64,000 bases of DNA from Pseudophaeobacter flagellatus (GTDB taxonomy: Bacteria > Pseudomonadota > Alphaproteobacteria > Rhodobacterales > Rhodobacteraceae), in the NCBI RefSeq assembly GCF_021228235.1, contig NZ_JAJQRG010000007.1:143050-207049 (forward strand), read 5' to 3'. A model generated the notes under the pieces. It was not told the origin of the DNA, did not search any database, and was given only the letters and a program-made list of their open reading frames with translations. The position numbers and the translations under genes were made by a program. The first letter of the stretch is position 1; each line of letters opens with the position of its first letter. This document shows, piece after piece, positions 24,029 to 31,245 of this stretch.

Positions 24029-24661
24029 GATACCAGCCAGATGATTGCAGACAGAATCGAGCGCCTCGTAAACGAACAAGGCACCAATCCGCGCGCAGTT
24101 GCGCTCTCAGCGGGTATGAGCCCAACTGGTGTACGCGACATCATTACCAGAAAAACGAAGAACCCTACCTTTGCTAACCTTCTAAAAATATCCGAAGTTC
24201 TAGGTGTCGACATCTCTGAGATAGTTGGCGGGGCAACCCCAGAGCGCCCTACAATATCTATCGCGGGTAAGGTCGGTGCTGGCGCCCAGGTTCCAGTCTT
24301 TGATAGCTACGAAAAAGGGGGCGGCCCTCAGGTCGAATGCCCTCCAGGCCTCTCTCCTCATGGAATTGTTGCAGTAGAAATTGCTGGAGACAGCATGGAA
24401 CCTGTATACTCAGCAGGAGATTTGCTTTTTTACACGCGAGCAAGCCACGAAGGCATACCAAACGACGCGGTTGGCCATCGATGCGTCTGTGAGTGCGAAG
24501 AGGGGTTGGGCTGGGTAAAGCAGATCAAGCCAGGTGATGAACCTGGGCTCTTCCACTTAATATCGTTAAACCCCGGCGCAACAACCATGTGGAATAGGCG
24601 CTTGAAGTGGGCAGCTAGAGTAAAGCTTCACTGGCCTTCAGACCTCGCAACGAAGCTCTAA
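24026..24661 (+). CDS. LexA/CI-type prophage repressor (S24 peptidase)
   Basis: This 211-residue protein has an N-terminal helix-turn-helix (about residues 22-45, AVALSAGMSPTGVRDI). The C-terminal S24 domain carries nucleophile S123 in GDSMEP and the general-base Lys K165 in GWVKQI. V83-G84-A85-G86 aligns with the LexA self-cleavage VAAG site, so RecA-stimulated cleavage at A85-G86 is expected and the prophage should be SOS-inducible. It is divergent from the Cro-like gene with three operators between. The start codon lies inside the best operator and has no close ribosome site. Confidence 0.93.
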   Translation: MDTSQMIADRIERLVNEQGTNPRAVALSAGMSPTGVRDIITRKTKNPTFANLLKISEVLGVDISEIVGGATPERPTISIAGKVGAGAQVPVFDSYEKGGGPQVECPPGLSPHGIVAVEIAGDSMEPVYSAGDLLFYTRASHEGIPNDAVGHRCVCECEEGLGWVKQIKPGDEPGLFHLISLNPGATTMWNRRLKWAARVKLHWPSDLATKL

Positions 24662-24767
24662 TCGGAAACCCCAACTCCAACAAAACGTTTCCCCGCTTTG
24701 CCAGCATCCCCCCCTGGCCGCACTTGACGTGCGACTAAGGGATAGAATGAACTGGATTAATGCGATC

Positions 24768-24783
24768 GTAGGTTATTTCCTAT
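24768..24783. promoter_or_regulatory. Operator 4, before early plus-strand operon
   Basis: GTAGG-TTATTT-CCTAT is a one-base variant of operator 5 (last base). The pair stands 29 bases apart and about 65 bases before the first gene of the plus-strand early operon. It shows that the repressor controls this operon as well as its own divergent region. Confidence 0.65.
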
Positions 24784-24796
24784 ATTTCGTATTGAC

Positions 24797-24812
24797 GTAG
24801 GTTATTTCCTAC
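24797..24812. promoter_or_regulatory. Operator 5 with promoter-like elements
   Basis: GTAGG-TTATTT-CCTAC is a perfect 5-base palindrome. TTGACG (24793-24798), a -35-like hexamer, overlaps its first bases and TACAAT (24810-24815) overlaps its last. The two are only 11 bases apart, too close to be a pair, so they probably belong to different promoters or only one is used. Repressor binding here should shut off the genes from 24847 to integrase. Confidence 0.68.
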
Positions 24813-24846
24813 AATAGCTTCACCCCATCAACCGATGGAGGATTGA

Positions 24847-25128
24847 ATGCAAGAGAAACCAAACACCGTGCTGCGCAATGCCCAGCACATCGCCGGATCG
24901 CCCGAAGATCACATTGACGATCCCACCCTGTTCACCACCGCCTGGGCCGCAATGAAGGCCGCGCGCGGTCAGGGGTTCGATCCGCAGCGCCTGCGCCCAC
25001 AACATCTGATCGACCGCCCCGAACCAACACCGGAACCGATCGACCAGACCCTGATCCGGGTTGGCGAAACCGTGCGCTGCTATGCCGAAAAACAGGGATA
25101 CCGGGTTCAACGCCGACATGCCGCGTGA
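24847..25128 (+). CDS. Hypothetical early phage protein
   Basis: This 93-residue protein has the best ribosome site in the region (GGAGG four bases before the ATG). It is charged and probably helical, with a Pro-rich centre (PEPTPEPIDQT). It is the first gene behind operators 4 and 5, so it is repressed in the prophage and made early after induction. I recognise no family. A 247-base gap with a perfect 7-base hairpin (25230-25254) follows. Confidence 0.55.
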   Translation: MQEKPNTVLRNAQHIAGSPEDHIDDPTLFTTAWAAMKAARGQGFDPQRLRPQHLIDRPEPTPEPIDQTLIRVGETVRCYAEKQGYRVQRRHAA

Positions 25129-25375
25129 TCTGAACCCACCCCGCCGCGCAGCCTGCCCTATTATCCGGCACGGCACCCTGCCGCCCGCGTCACAGCGGGC
25201 ACCACCCCTGCCCCACTAGTAACATCAGGCCTGCGATCAGGAGGACGTCGCAGGTCTTATTTCACCGGAATTCCGCGCAGATTCCAATTCTCGCGCGGAT
25301 TAGTGCGGGCGGTTTCAGTCCTCCTCCAAAGTACCCACCGCCCGCACGACAACCCCAGCCTGCCGAGGTCAGACC

Positions 25376-25705
25376 ATGCCGCCACATAACCTTGCCGCCG
25401 CCGCGGCTGAAATCACCGCCCAGCAGGGCATTTGTAAAATGCTGAAATTTCGGGATCTCGGCGGCACCCTGACCCCGCCCAGCGATGATCCGCAAGACTG
25501 GTGGGAACCGGAAACCCTAACCCACCGCGCCGAATTGCACGGCATCAAGACGAGCGCCGACAACTTCTTTGACGCGATCACCGCCTGGACCGCAGCCGCC
25601 CATAAGGCTGGCACCCGCAACCGCCGCACCACCGATGGCAGGCCGGATTGCCCCTACAACGGCCAAGGCATAGCGCCCGGCGCCCTCGACACACCCGCAG
25701 CGTGA
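25376..25705 (+). CDS. Hypothetical early phage protein
   Basis: This 109-residue protein begins MPPHNLAAAAAEITAQQ and has a central WWEPETLTHRAELHG segment, with basic residues later and no recognised motif. GAGG stands a few bases before the ATG at 25376. It is the second gene of the early plus-strand operon. Codon use is like its neighbours. No function can be read from it. Confidence 0.5.
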   Translation: MPPHNLAAAAAEITAQQGICKMLKFRDLGGTLTPPSDDPQDWWEPETLTHRAELHGIKTSADNFFDAITAWTAAAHKAGTRNRRTTDGRPDCPYNGQGIAPGALDTPAA

Positions 25706-25784
25706 GCGCTGCACCAGGGGCGCGGCACTAAAGACCATCACTCACGGACCACAGCCGCGCCCCACCGAACAACAGGAAGCAGTC

Positions 25785-26054
25785 ATGCAGAAAATCACCC
25801 AGGAAAAGGCACCACAGCGCGCCGCCATGCTGGCCCATGACGTGGCTTTTCAACGCTACGCTGCCACCCGCAATGGCCTGTCCCGCCACCAGTTCAGCCC
25901 GACCGCCGCAACCGAGCATCTGCGAACCGTCTGCGGCGTTTTCAGCCGCCGCGATCTTGCCTGCAACGCGGACGCCTTTCAGCGGTTTGAAAAAATGCAC
26001 ACTGATTTCCTGATCTGGTCTGGCCGCATCCAAGCCCCTAGAAAGTATGGGTAA
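25785..26054 (+). CDS. Hypothetical early phage protein
   Basis: This 89-residue protein is helical and fairly basic, with a CGVFSRRDLACNADAF stretch in the middle holding two Cys residues. AGGAAG lies just before the ATG at 25785. The stop overlaps the next start (TAAATG). No family is recognised. Its place between a hypothetical gene and a methylase gene suggests a DNA-associated or host-takeover role, which is inference. Confidence 0.5.
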   Translation: MQKITQEKAPQRAAMLAHDVAFQRYAATRNGLSRHQFSPTAATEHLRTVCGVFSRRDLACNADAFQRFEKMHTDFLIWSGRIQAPRKYG

Positions 26055-26321
26055 ATGCCAATGAAACACACCTCAGAAGCCACAATTCGTGCACTAGCCG
26101 CTGCTGTACAGGCCGACATGCCAGAAGCGCCGCAACAAGAGCCATTTGGCCTTGGCGCACCCTGGACGCATTACGCAACCACGGAAGAATTTGAACGCCT
26201 CGCACGACTGCACAGCCGGATTCTGCGTAAGGAAAAAGCGCTCGCATCCATGCGTGACGAACGCGCCGCCATCATGCGCCGCAGTATCCGCCGTATGCGC
26301 CGCGCCACAGGAAAAGTCTAA
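26055..26321 (+). CDS. Hypothetical basic phage protein
   Basis: This 88-residue protein has an acidic N-terminal half and a strongly basic C-terminal end (RRSIRRMRRATGK), which could bind DNA or RNA. A central helix carries YATTEEFERLARLHSRIL. The start may be the ATG at 26055, which overlaps the preceding stop, or a second ATG two codons later. The methylase gene follows after seven bases, so the two are probably co-translated. No family recognised. Confidence 0.5.
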   Translation: MPMKHTSEATIRALAAAVQADMPEAPQQEPFGLGAPWTHYATTEEFERLARLHSRILRKEKALASMRDERAAIMRRSIRRMRRATGKV

Positions 26322-26328
26322 GATCCCC

Positions 26329-26988
26329 ATGAAACAGTTGAAAGTTCTTATCGGCTGCGAAACCAGCGGCGAGGTGCGACGCGCCTTTCTCGATCGCGGC
26401 CATGACGCTTGGTCCTGCGATCTGCTGCCCGCACAGGACCGCAGCAACCGCCACATGCAATGCGACGTGCGCGAGGTGCTGGATATGGGGTGGGATCTGC
26501 TCGCCGTTATGCATCCGCCCTGCACCCGGCTCTGCAATAGCGGGGTGCGCTGGCTGCACCAGCCGCCAAAGGGGCGCAGTCTGGCAGAGATGTGGGCTGA
26601 TCTGGATGAAGGTGCCGCGCTGTTTTCAGCCTGCTGGAATGCACCGATCGCGCGCGTCGCGGTGGAGAACCCAGTGATGCACAAGCACGCGAAACAGCGG
26701 ATCAAAAACTTCCAACCCGCCGCCCAACATGTGCAGCCCTGGTGGTTTGGAGAGCCAGCCTTCAAGGCAACCGGCCTTTACCTGCGCGGGTTGCCCACGC
26801 TCACCCCGACAAACAAGCTGACACCGCCAGAGAAGGGCACAGAAGACCACAAGCGCTGGTCCGCCATCCACCGCGCCCCACCTGGCACACTGCGCTGGCA
26901 GATCCGCAGCAAGACATTCCCAGGCATTGCCAAAGCAATGGCAGAGCAATGGGGCAACTACGCAACAGCCCAATTTTTGGCAGCATAA
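26329..26988 (+). CDS. Small DNA cytosine-C5-methyltransferase-like protein
   Basis: This 219-residue protein starts MKQLKVLIGCETSGEVRRAF, a Rossmann motif I for SAM binding. PPC at 63-65 is motif IV, whose Cys attacks cytosine, and ENP at 113-115 fits motif VI. The usual length is 300-450, and no separate target-recognition domain or motif IX/X pair is evident, so this is a minimal phage form. It may methylate a short site, or act on a modified base or other substrate. It lies before the excisionase and integrase genes in the early operon. Confidence 0.72.
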   Translation: MKQLKVLIGCETSGEVRRAFLDRGHDAWSCDLLPAQDRSNRHMQCDVREVLDMGWDLLAVMHPPCTRLCNSGVRWLHQPPKGRSLAEMWADLDEGAALFSACWNAPIARVAVENPVMHKHAKQRIKNFQPAAQHVQPWWFGEPAFKATGLYLRGLPTLTPTNKLTPPEKGTEDHKRWSAIHRAPPGTLRWQIRSKTFPGIAKAMAEQWGNYATAQFLAA

Positions 26989-27013
26989 GCATGCCCTACC
27001 CCCGGAGGAACAC

Positions 27014-27286
27014 ATGAAACCATTCACGCCGGAAATGCTTGCAGATCGGTGGGGCGTCAGTGCCACCACCGTTCGCAACATGTGCATGGACGGGAGCCTT
27101 CAGCATTTTCGCTTGGGCCGTCTATACCGAATACCAGCCTATACCGTAGAGGAAATTGAGAAATGCCAGACATCAGCATCGGAAGGTTCAGAGGCGGCTT
27201 TTGCGTCTATTGGCGCGAAGACGGAAAACGGCGCCGCTATCAGCTTGAGGCACGCACCCGAGCGCAGGCCGAGCCAGAGGCAATAG
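27014..27286 (+). CDS. Excisionase-like helix-turn-helix protein
   Basis: This 90-residue protein begins MKPFTPEMLADRWGVSATTVRNM, a MerR/Xis-type helix-turn-helix (about residues 5-27), with a wing RLGRLYRIPAYTVEEIE. It probably bends DNA at the attachment site to drive excision. GGAGG stands before the ATG at 27014. The last 124 bases overlap the integrase gene in a different frame. Only the first ~60 residues look like a conserved fold; the Ser/Ala/Arg-rich tail comes from the overlap. Confidence 0.78.
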   Translation: MKPFTPEMLADRWGVSATTVRNMCMDGSLQHFRLGRLYRIPAYTVEEIEKCQTSASEGSEAAFASIGAKTENGAAISLRHAPERRPSQRQ

Positions 27287-28170
27287 ACGTCTACCGCCGG
27301 GAGACCCTCTCGCAGCAACAGGACAATTCCACTGTGTCAGACATATGGGAGGCCTACCGGCGCGACCTGGGCAACAAACCCACCGCAAAAACGATGGGCT
27401 ACACCGGCAAGGCCGTACTGGAGCACTTTGGCGCTTACCGCCCAGACCAAATCACCACCGCCCTATGCCGATCTTATGTGACCAAGCGGACCGACACCGG
27501 CAAGTCACAGGGCACGGTTCACACAGAGCTAGGCCACTTGCGCAGCGCCATGCGCTTTGCAGTCAAAGAACGGATCATTGAGCGCGCACCAGAGATCGAG
27601 CGACCAGCAAAGCCGACACCAAAAGAGCGATATCTAGAGAAGACTGAGATCTCGGCTCTCATTAACGCCGCGTCCGCCCCACACATCAAACTAGCAATTC
27701 ACCTGCTGTTTGCGACCGCAGGACGCATTGGAGCAATTTTGGATTTGACCTGGGACCGAGTAGATCTTGAACGGGGCATTGTTAATCTGCGCCTTGAAGA
27801 CGCGAAGACCCGCAAGGGCCGCGCGATTGTACCGATGAATGACGGGATCCGCGCAGCACTGCAGACCGCCCACCATGCCGCCTTGAGCGACTACGTGGTC
27901 GAATATGCAGGTGGGCAAGTGAAAAATATTCGCAAGGGATTTGAGGCGGCTTGTGCGAGGGCCAGACTGGAAAACGTAACACTCCACACGATCCGCCATT
28001 CCAGTGCTGTAGCCATGGTTTCAAATGGAGTTCCGCTGGAAAAGGTTGCCCAATACCTCGGGCATTCCAACGTGGCGATCACCTATCAAACCTACGCTAG
28101 ATTTGCACCGGACCACCTGCAAGATGCTGCAGAAATTCTGGATTTCACTCAAGTACGACAAGTCAGGTGA
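27163..28170 (+). CDS. Tyrosine-recombinase phage integrase
   Basis: This 335-residue protein has an N-terminal arm-binding and core-binding half (about 1-155) and a catalytic half. R188 (TAGRIGAIL), H275 and R278 (HTIR), H301 (LGHS) and Y311 (TYARF) make the R-H-R-H-Y set; the beta-hairpin Lys is probably in the KTRKGR segment near 216-220. It catalyses integration and, with Xis, excision. The gene ends 87 bases before a tRNA-Val gene, as expected for an integrase acting at a tRNA site. The start overlaps xis and has AGAGG upstream. Confidence 0.95.
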   Translation: MPDISIGRFRGGFCVYWREDGKRRRYQLEARTRAQAEPEAIDVYRRETLSQQQDNSTVSDIWEAYRRDLGNKPTAKTMGYTGKAVLEHFGAYRPDQITTALCRSYVTKRTDTGKSQGTVHTELGHLRSAMRFAVKERIIERAPEIERPAKPTPKERYLEKTEISALINAASAPHIKLAIHLLFATAGRIGAILDLTWDRVDLERGIVNLRLEDAKTRKGRAIVPMNDGIRAALQTAHHAALSDYVVEYAGGQVKNIRKGFEAACARARLENVTLHTIRHSSAVAMVSNGVPLEKVAQYLGHSNVAITYQTYARFAPDHLQDAAEILDFTQVRQVR

Positions 28171-28256
28171 TATCGAGTTAGGTTCAAAGAACCAAGGAAC
28201 ACTTTGTACAAGTGACCCAGATCCCCGCAGGGAACCATAATTTAAAAGTGGTTGGA

Positions 28257-28332
<76 letters not shown>

Positions 28333-28404
28333 GATATGCGGGGATTTAGACAAAGAGCGGGGCGGACGCAAGAGGGTAAAAGGCATTTCTGACAAAAAAA
28401 CTGC

Positions 28405-28977
28405 TTACTTCAAAAGTTCTTCTTTACCGTGCTCAAGCACATAGACGCAGCCCTGCTCATTCGACAGCGCCGCCATTTCCTGGCGTGACAGCCCAAGGGC
28501 AATGCCGCGCAGCACCTGCCCCAGCAATCCATGCGCGACCACCACGGAAGGGCCTGTCAAAGACTGCATGAACGACAGGATCCGGGCATGGAAACGCCCA
28601 AAGCCTTCGCCATTGGGCGCGGCGCAGAACAGTTCCAGATGCCTGGGATTGCTGTCCCAGATGGCGGGATAGCGCGCCGCAACCTCTGGCAGTGTCATAC
28701 CCTGCAGATCGCCAGCATGGGCCTCGGCCAGGCGGGGATCGGTGGCATACTCCTTACCGGCAAGGGCGATCTCGGCCGTTTGTTGCGCCCGCCCCAACGG
28801 TGAGACAAAGCAGGCAGGTGCCTGTGCCAGAATCGGGCCCATCACAGTGGCCTGCTGCTGTGCATGGGTCAGGCCCAGGGGGCTCAGGCAGGATTCCAGC
28901 TGCCCCTGGATGCGCAGTTCGGCGTTCCATTCGGTTTGCCCATGGCGCAGAAACCAGATTTTTGGAAAAGTCTTCAT
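28405..28977 (-). CDS. Histidine phosphatase family protein
   Basis: This 190-residue protein has the phosphoglycerate-mutase-like signature LRHGQTEWN near the N-terminus (about residues 10-18), where the His is phosphorylated. RAQQTAEIAL and the late VVAHGLLGQVLRG (with the second catalytic His) complete the active site. It could be a phosphatase on small phosphate esters; the substrate cannot be inferred. It is the first chromosomal gene beyond the tRNA and stands alone. The ATG at 28977 fits family length; a GTG-type extension upstream is not supported. Confidence 0.88.
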   Translation of the reverse strand: MKTFPKIWFLRHGQTEWNAELRIQGQLESCLSPLGLTHAQQQATVMGPILAQAPACFVSPLGRAQQTAEIALAGKEYATDPRLAEAHAGDLQGMTLPEVAARYPAIWDSNPRHLELFCAAPNGEGFGRFHARILSFMQSLTGPSVVVAHGLLGQVLRGIALGLSRQEMAALSNEQGCVYVLEHGKEELLK

Positions 28978-29221
28978 TGGCAGCCTATCCCCGTGGCTTG
29001 ATTGGATTTCCATACTGTTAGCGCCGCCTTGCCAAGAAAGAAAGCACCCCCGCACCACGCCAAGCGGCGCAGGCTTCGCCAACCTTCCCGTCCCTGCCCC
29101 GCATCAGGCAAGCTGCGCCTCTCGACAGCGGTGCAGAAAATCTATTTGGTGCCAGCCTCCACCCACAGACGGCCCGCTCCCCCTCCCCGGCGCGGTGCTG
29201 AAACACACTGGCGACACCACG

Positions 29222-29869
29222 ATGACCTGCACGCTCTACTCTTTTCGCAGATGCCCCTATGCCATGCGCGCCCGCCTGGCCCTTGCCGCAGCCCAGCAAC
29301 AGGTAGAACTGCGAGAGGTGGTGCTACGCGACAAGCCCGCAGCCTTTTTGCAGGCCTCTGCCAGTGCGACCGTACCCTGCCTGGTGACGCCTGAAGCGGC
29401 AATCGACGAAAGCCTCGACATTATGGTCTGGGCCCTGCGCCAGAACGACCCAGAGCGCTGGCTGGACATGCCACAGGCGGGCTGGGATTGGATCACCCGC
29501 GCCGACGGACCGTTCAAACAGGCGCTGGATCGCACAAAATACGCCAGCCGCTACCCCGGAGAGGACAGCGCAGCGCAGCGGCAACTGGCCGCAGAGTTTC
29601 TGGCACAGCTGAACGATCAGATCGGGGATTGGATCTTTGCCAAGGCCACCCTGGCGGACTATGCGGTTTTGCCCTTCGTGCGTCAGTTTGCCTTTATCGA
29701 CAAGCCCTGGTTTGACAGCCAGCCCTGGCCCGCTCTGCAGGCCTGGTTGCAGCGTTTTCTGATCAGCCCCCGTTTTGCGGCGATCATGCATAAATACCCG
29801 CAATGGCAAGCAAGCGATGCGCCGACGCTCTTTCCTGACTCTGGGGACCTTGCCCAGCCTAAACTTTAG
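29222..29869 (+). CDS. Glutathione S-transferase family protein
   Basis: This 215-residue protein has a thioredoxin-fold N-terminus with CPYAMR at 11-16, whose Cys suggests glutathione-dependent redox or dehalogenase-like chemistry, and a helical C-terminal domain (about 95-215). The TVPCLVTPEA and AAIDESLDIM segments fit the GSH-binding cis-Pro and Glu-Ser motifs. It ends 10 bases inside the converging TetR gene. Substrate unknown. Confidence 0.85.
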   Translation: MTCTLYSFRRCPYAMRARLALAAAQQQVELREVVLRDKPAAFLQASASATVPCLVTPEAAIDESLDIMVWALRQNDPERWLDMPQAGWDWITRADGPFKQALDRTKYASRYPGEDSAAQRQLAAEFLAQLNDQIGDWIFAKATLADYAVLPFVRQFAFIDKPWFDSQPWPALQAWLQRFLISPRFAAIMHKYPQWQASDAPTLFPDSGDLAQPKL

Positions 29870-30437
29870 GCTGCAACCAGGCCTGCAGGTAAAGCTGCAT
29901 CCGTTGCGCCATGGGCTGGCTGCAATGCAGCGCACAGAAATGCAGCGCCATGGCCTGGGTAAGAAAGGCCTGCAGTCCCTCCGCCTGCAGCTCTGCATCG
30001 ATGTCGCGGCGAAAATGACCCGTTTCGAACCAACGCGTTGCTAGGCGGTGATAGCGTTCAAAGGTGGTGGCAATCACGCCGATTTCGGCAATTTCAGCGG
30101 CGCCTGACAGCCGCAGAATCACATCAAAGACATAGCGTTCCTGGGTCATCACCCCCAGCAAAGGCGCGTGCAGCGCCACCAGATCCGCCACCGTTTCAGG
30201 CGCGGCTTCCTGCGCCATCTGATCCAACTGCTGGTCGATCGCGGTGCCGATCAAGATGTCCATCAAGGCATCTTTATCCTTGAAATGGGCAAAGAAAGTG
30301 CCTTTGGCAACGCCTGCCCGCTTGACCACTTCCTCGGTGCGCAGCGACGCATAGCCCTGCTCGGCCACCAGATCGGTGGCCACCGCCACAAGCCGGGCGC
30401 GGGTCTCTAGGGTTCGTTTCTGCAACTGTTTTGCCAT
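29859..30437 (-). CDS. TetR-family transcriptional repressor
   Basis: This 192-residue protein has an N-terminal helix-turn-helix (about 20-55): YASLRTEEVVKRAGVAKGTFFAHFKDKDAL is typical of TetR. The rest is a helical ligand-binding domain. It is divergent from the NAD(P)H oxidoreductase gene, and a near-perfect double operator lies between them. It should repress both genes until a quinone or electrophile-like ligand binds, which is inference from the target. Confidence 0.9.
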   Translation of the reverse strand: MAKQLQKRTLETRARLVAVATDLVAEQGYASLRTEEVVKRAGVAKGTFFAHFKDKDALMDILIGTAIDQQLDQMAQEAAPETVADLVALHAPLLGVMTQERYVFDVILRLSGAAEIAEIGVIATTFERYHRLATRWFETGHFRRDIDAELQAEGLQAFLTQAMALHFCALHCSQPMAQRMQLYLQAWLQPKV

Positions 30438-30508
30438 GCATCCTTAGGTGCCACGTCCAGGACACAGGGTCAAACCGGGTCACGCCTCCTCGGGCAAGGC
30501 TTATAAAA

Positions 30509-30545
30509 AGTGACCCTGGTCATTTAAATATTGACCAGGGTCACT
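30509..30545. promoter_or_regulatory. Double TetR operator between divergent genes
   Basis: Perfect 14-base arms (30509-30522 and 30532-30545) flank nine bases. Each arm holds its own TGACC-N2-GGTCA palindrome (30511-30522 and 30532-30543), and the centres are 21 bases apart, two helical turns. A weaker TGACC-like palindrome follows at 30558-30569, 18 bases before the oxidoreductase start. This layout fits two TetR dimers side by side. Confidence 0.78.
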
Positions 30546-30586
30546 AATATTGCATAAATGACCGCAGTCAATTACTGGAGATACCG

Positions 30587-31171
30587 ATGACCCGGATCTA
30601 TATCTTGAACGGCCACCCTGCCGAAATCTCTCTCTCCAAGGAGTTGAGCCTCACCTATGCACGCAGCGCCAAGGCCAATGGGCATGAGGTCCGCATCAGC
30701 CACCTGCATGACCTGACCTTTGATATGGATTACGGCTTTGCCGGCTACGCCCAGACCAAACCACTGGAACCCGACCTGGAGACCTTTGTCAGCCAGCTGA
30801 AATGGAGCGAGCATTTTGTCCTGACCACGCCAATGTGGTGGGGTGGAATGCCCGGGAAATTGAAAGGCTTGTTTGATCGCGCCCTGCTGCCGGGAACCGC
30901 CTTTGATCCGCGCAACACCAAGATGGGCCTGCCAGCCCCCTTGCTGCAGGGGCGCAGCGGCCGGGTCTTCATGACCTCGGACACCCCCAAATGGGCCATG
31001 TCGCTGATGTATAACAACGCAATGCTGCGCCAGACAGAACGACAAATTCTTGGCTTTATCGGGCTAAAGCCGGTCAAGATCTCTTTCTTTGCCCCAGCCT
31101 CGCAGCCAAAACCCAAGGCAGTCGCGGGCTGGCTGGCGCAGACACAGAAACTGGCGGCAAAGGCCGCCTGA
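30587..31171 (+). CDS. NAD(P)H-dependent flavodoxin-fold oxidoreductase (quinone-reductase-like)
   Basis: This 194-residue protein has the flavodoxin-fold order of the MdaB/KefF/NQO1 group. It begins RIYILNGHPAEISLS and has TTPMWWGGMPGKLKGLFDRALLPGTAF (about 83-109), the FMN/FAD-binding stretch. It probably reduces quinones or electrophiles with NAD(P)H. GGAG precedes the ATG at 30587. Divergent TetR gene and operator suggest induction by its substrates. Confidence 0.87.
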   Translation: MTRIYILNGHPAEISLSKELSLTYARSAKANGHEVRISHLHDLTFDMDYGFAGYAQTKPLEPDLETFVSQLKWSEHFVLTTPMWWGGMPGKLKGLFDRALLPGTAFDPRNTKMGLPAPLLQGRSGRVFMTSDTPKWAMSLMYNNAMLRQTERQILGFIGLKPVKISFFAPASQPKPKAVAGWLAQTQKLAAKAA

Positions 31172-31245
31172 TCCAGCATCCGCCCGCATAATAGGGCCCG
31201 GGCCTTGCGCGATACTCCCACGCAGCCCGGCCCCCAGTGCAGGCG

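Larger units (their letters stand above)
1..28256. mobile_element. Right-hand portion of a siphovirus prophage
   Basis: A continuous run of phage genes covers this stretch: lysis, tail, capsid, packaging, replication-like, repressor/Cro, methylase, excisionase and integrase. Late genes are packed on the minus strand with ATGA or TGATG overlaps. The early operon and integrase run on the plus strand and stop at a tRNA-Val gene, which marks the right border. The methylase gene runs off the left edge, so the prophage continues outside the window and the left attachment repeat cannot be seen. No structural gene looks broken, so the prophage may be functional. Confidence 0.95.

Noticed and set aside
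24793..24815. TTGACG and TACAAT as one promoter before the early operon
   Set aside because: The hexamers are only 11 bases apart, too close for a sigma-70 promoter; at least one must be chance or belong to another start.
1..28170. Whether this is a gene transfer agent rather than a prophage
   Set aside because: The capsid, portal and protease resemble GTA genes, but integrase, excisionase, repressor, Cro-like, origin-like repeats and full lysis genes are present, which GTAs lack.
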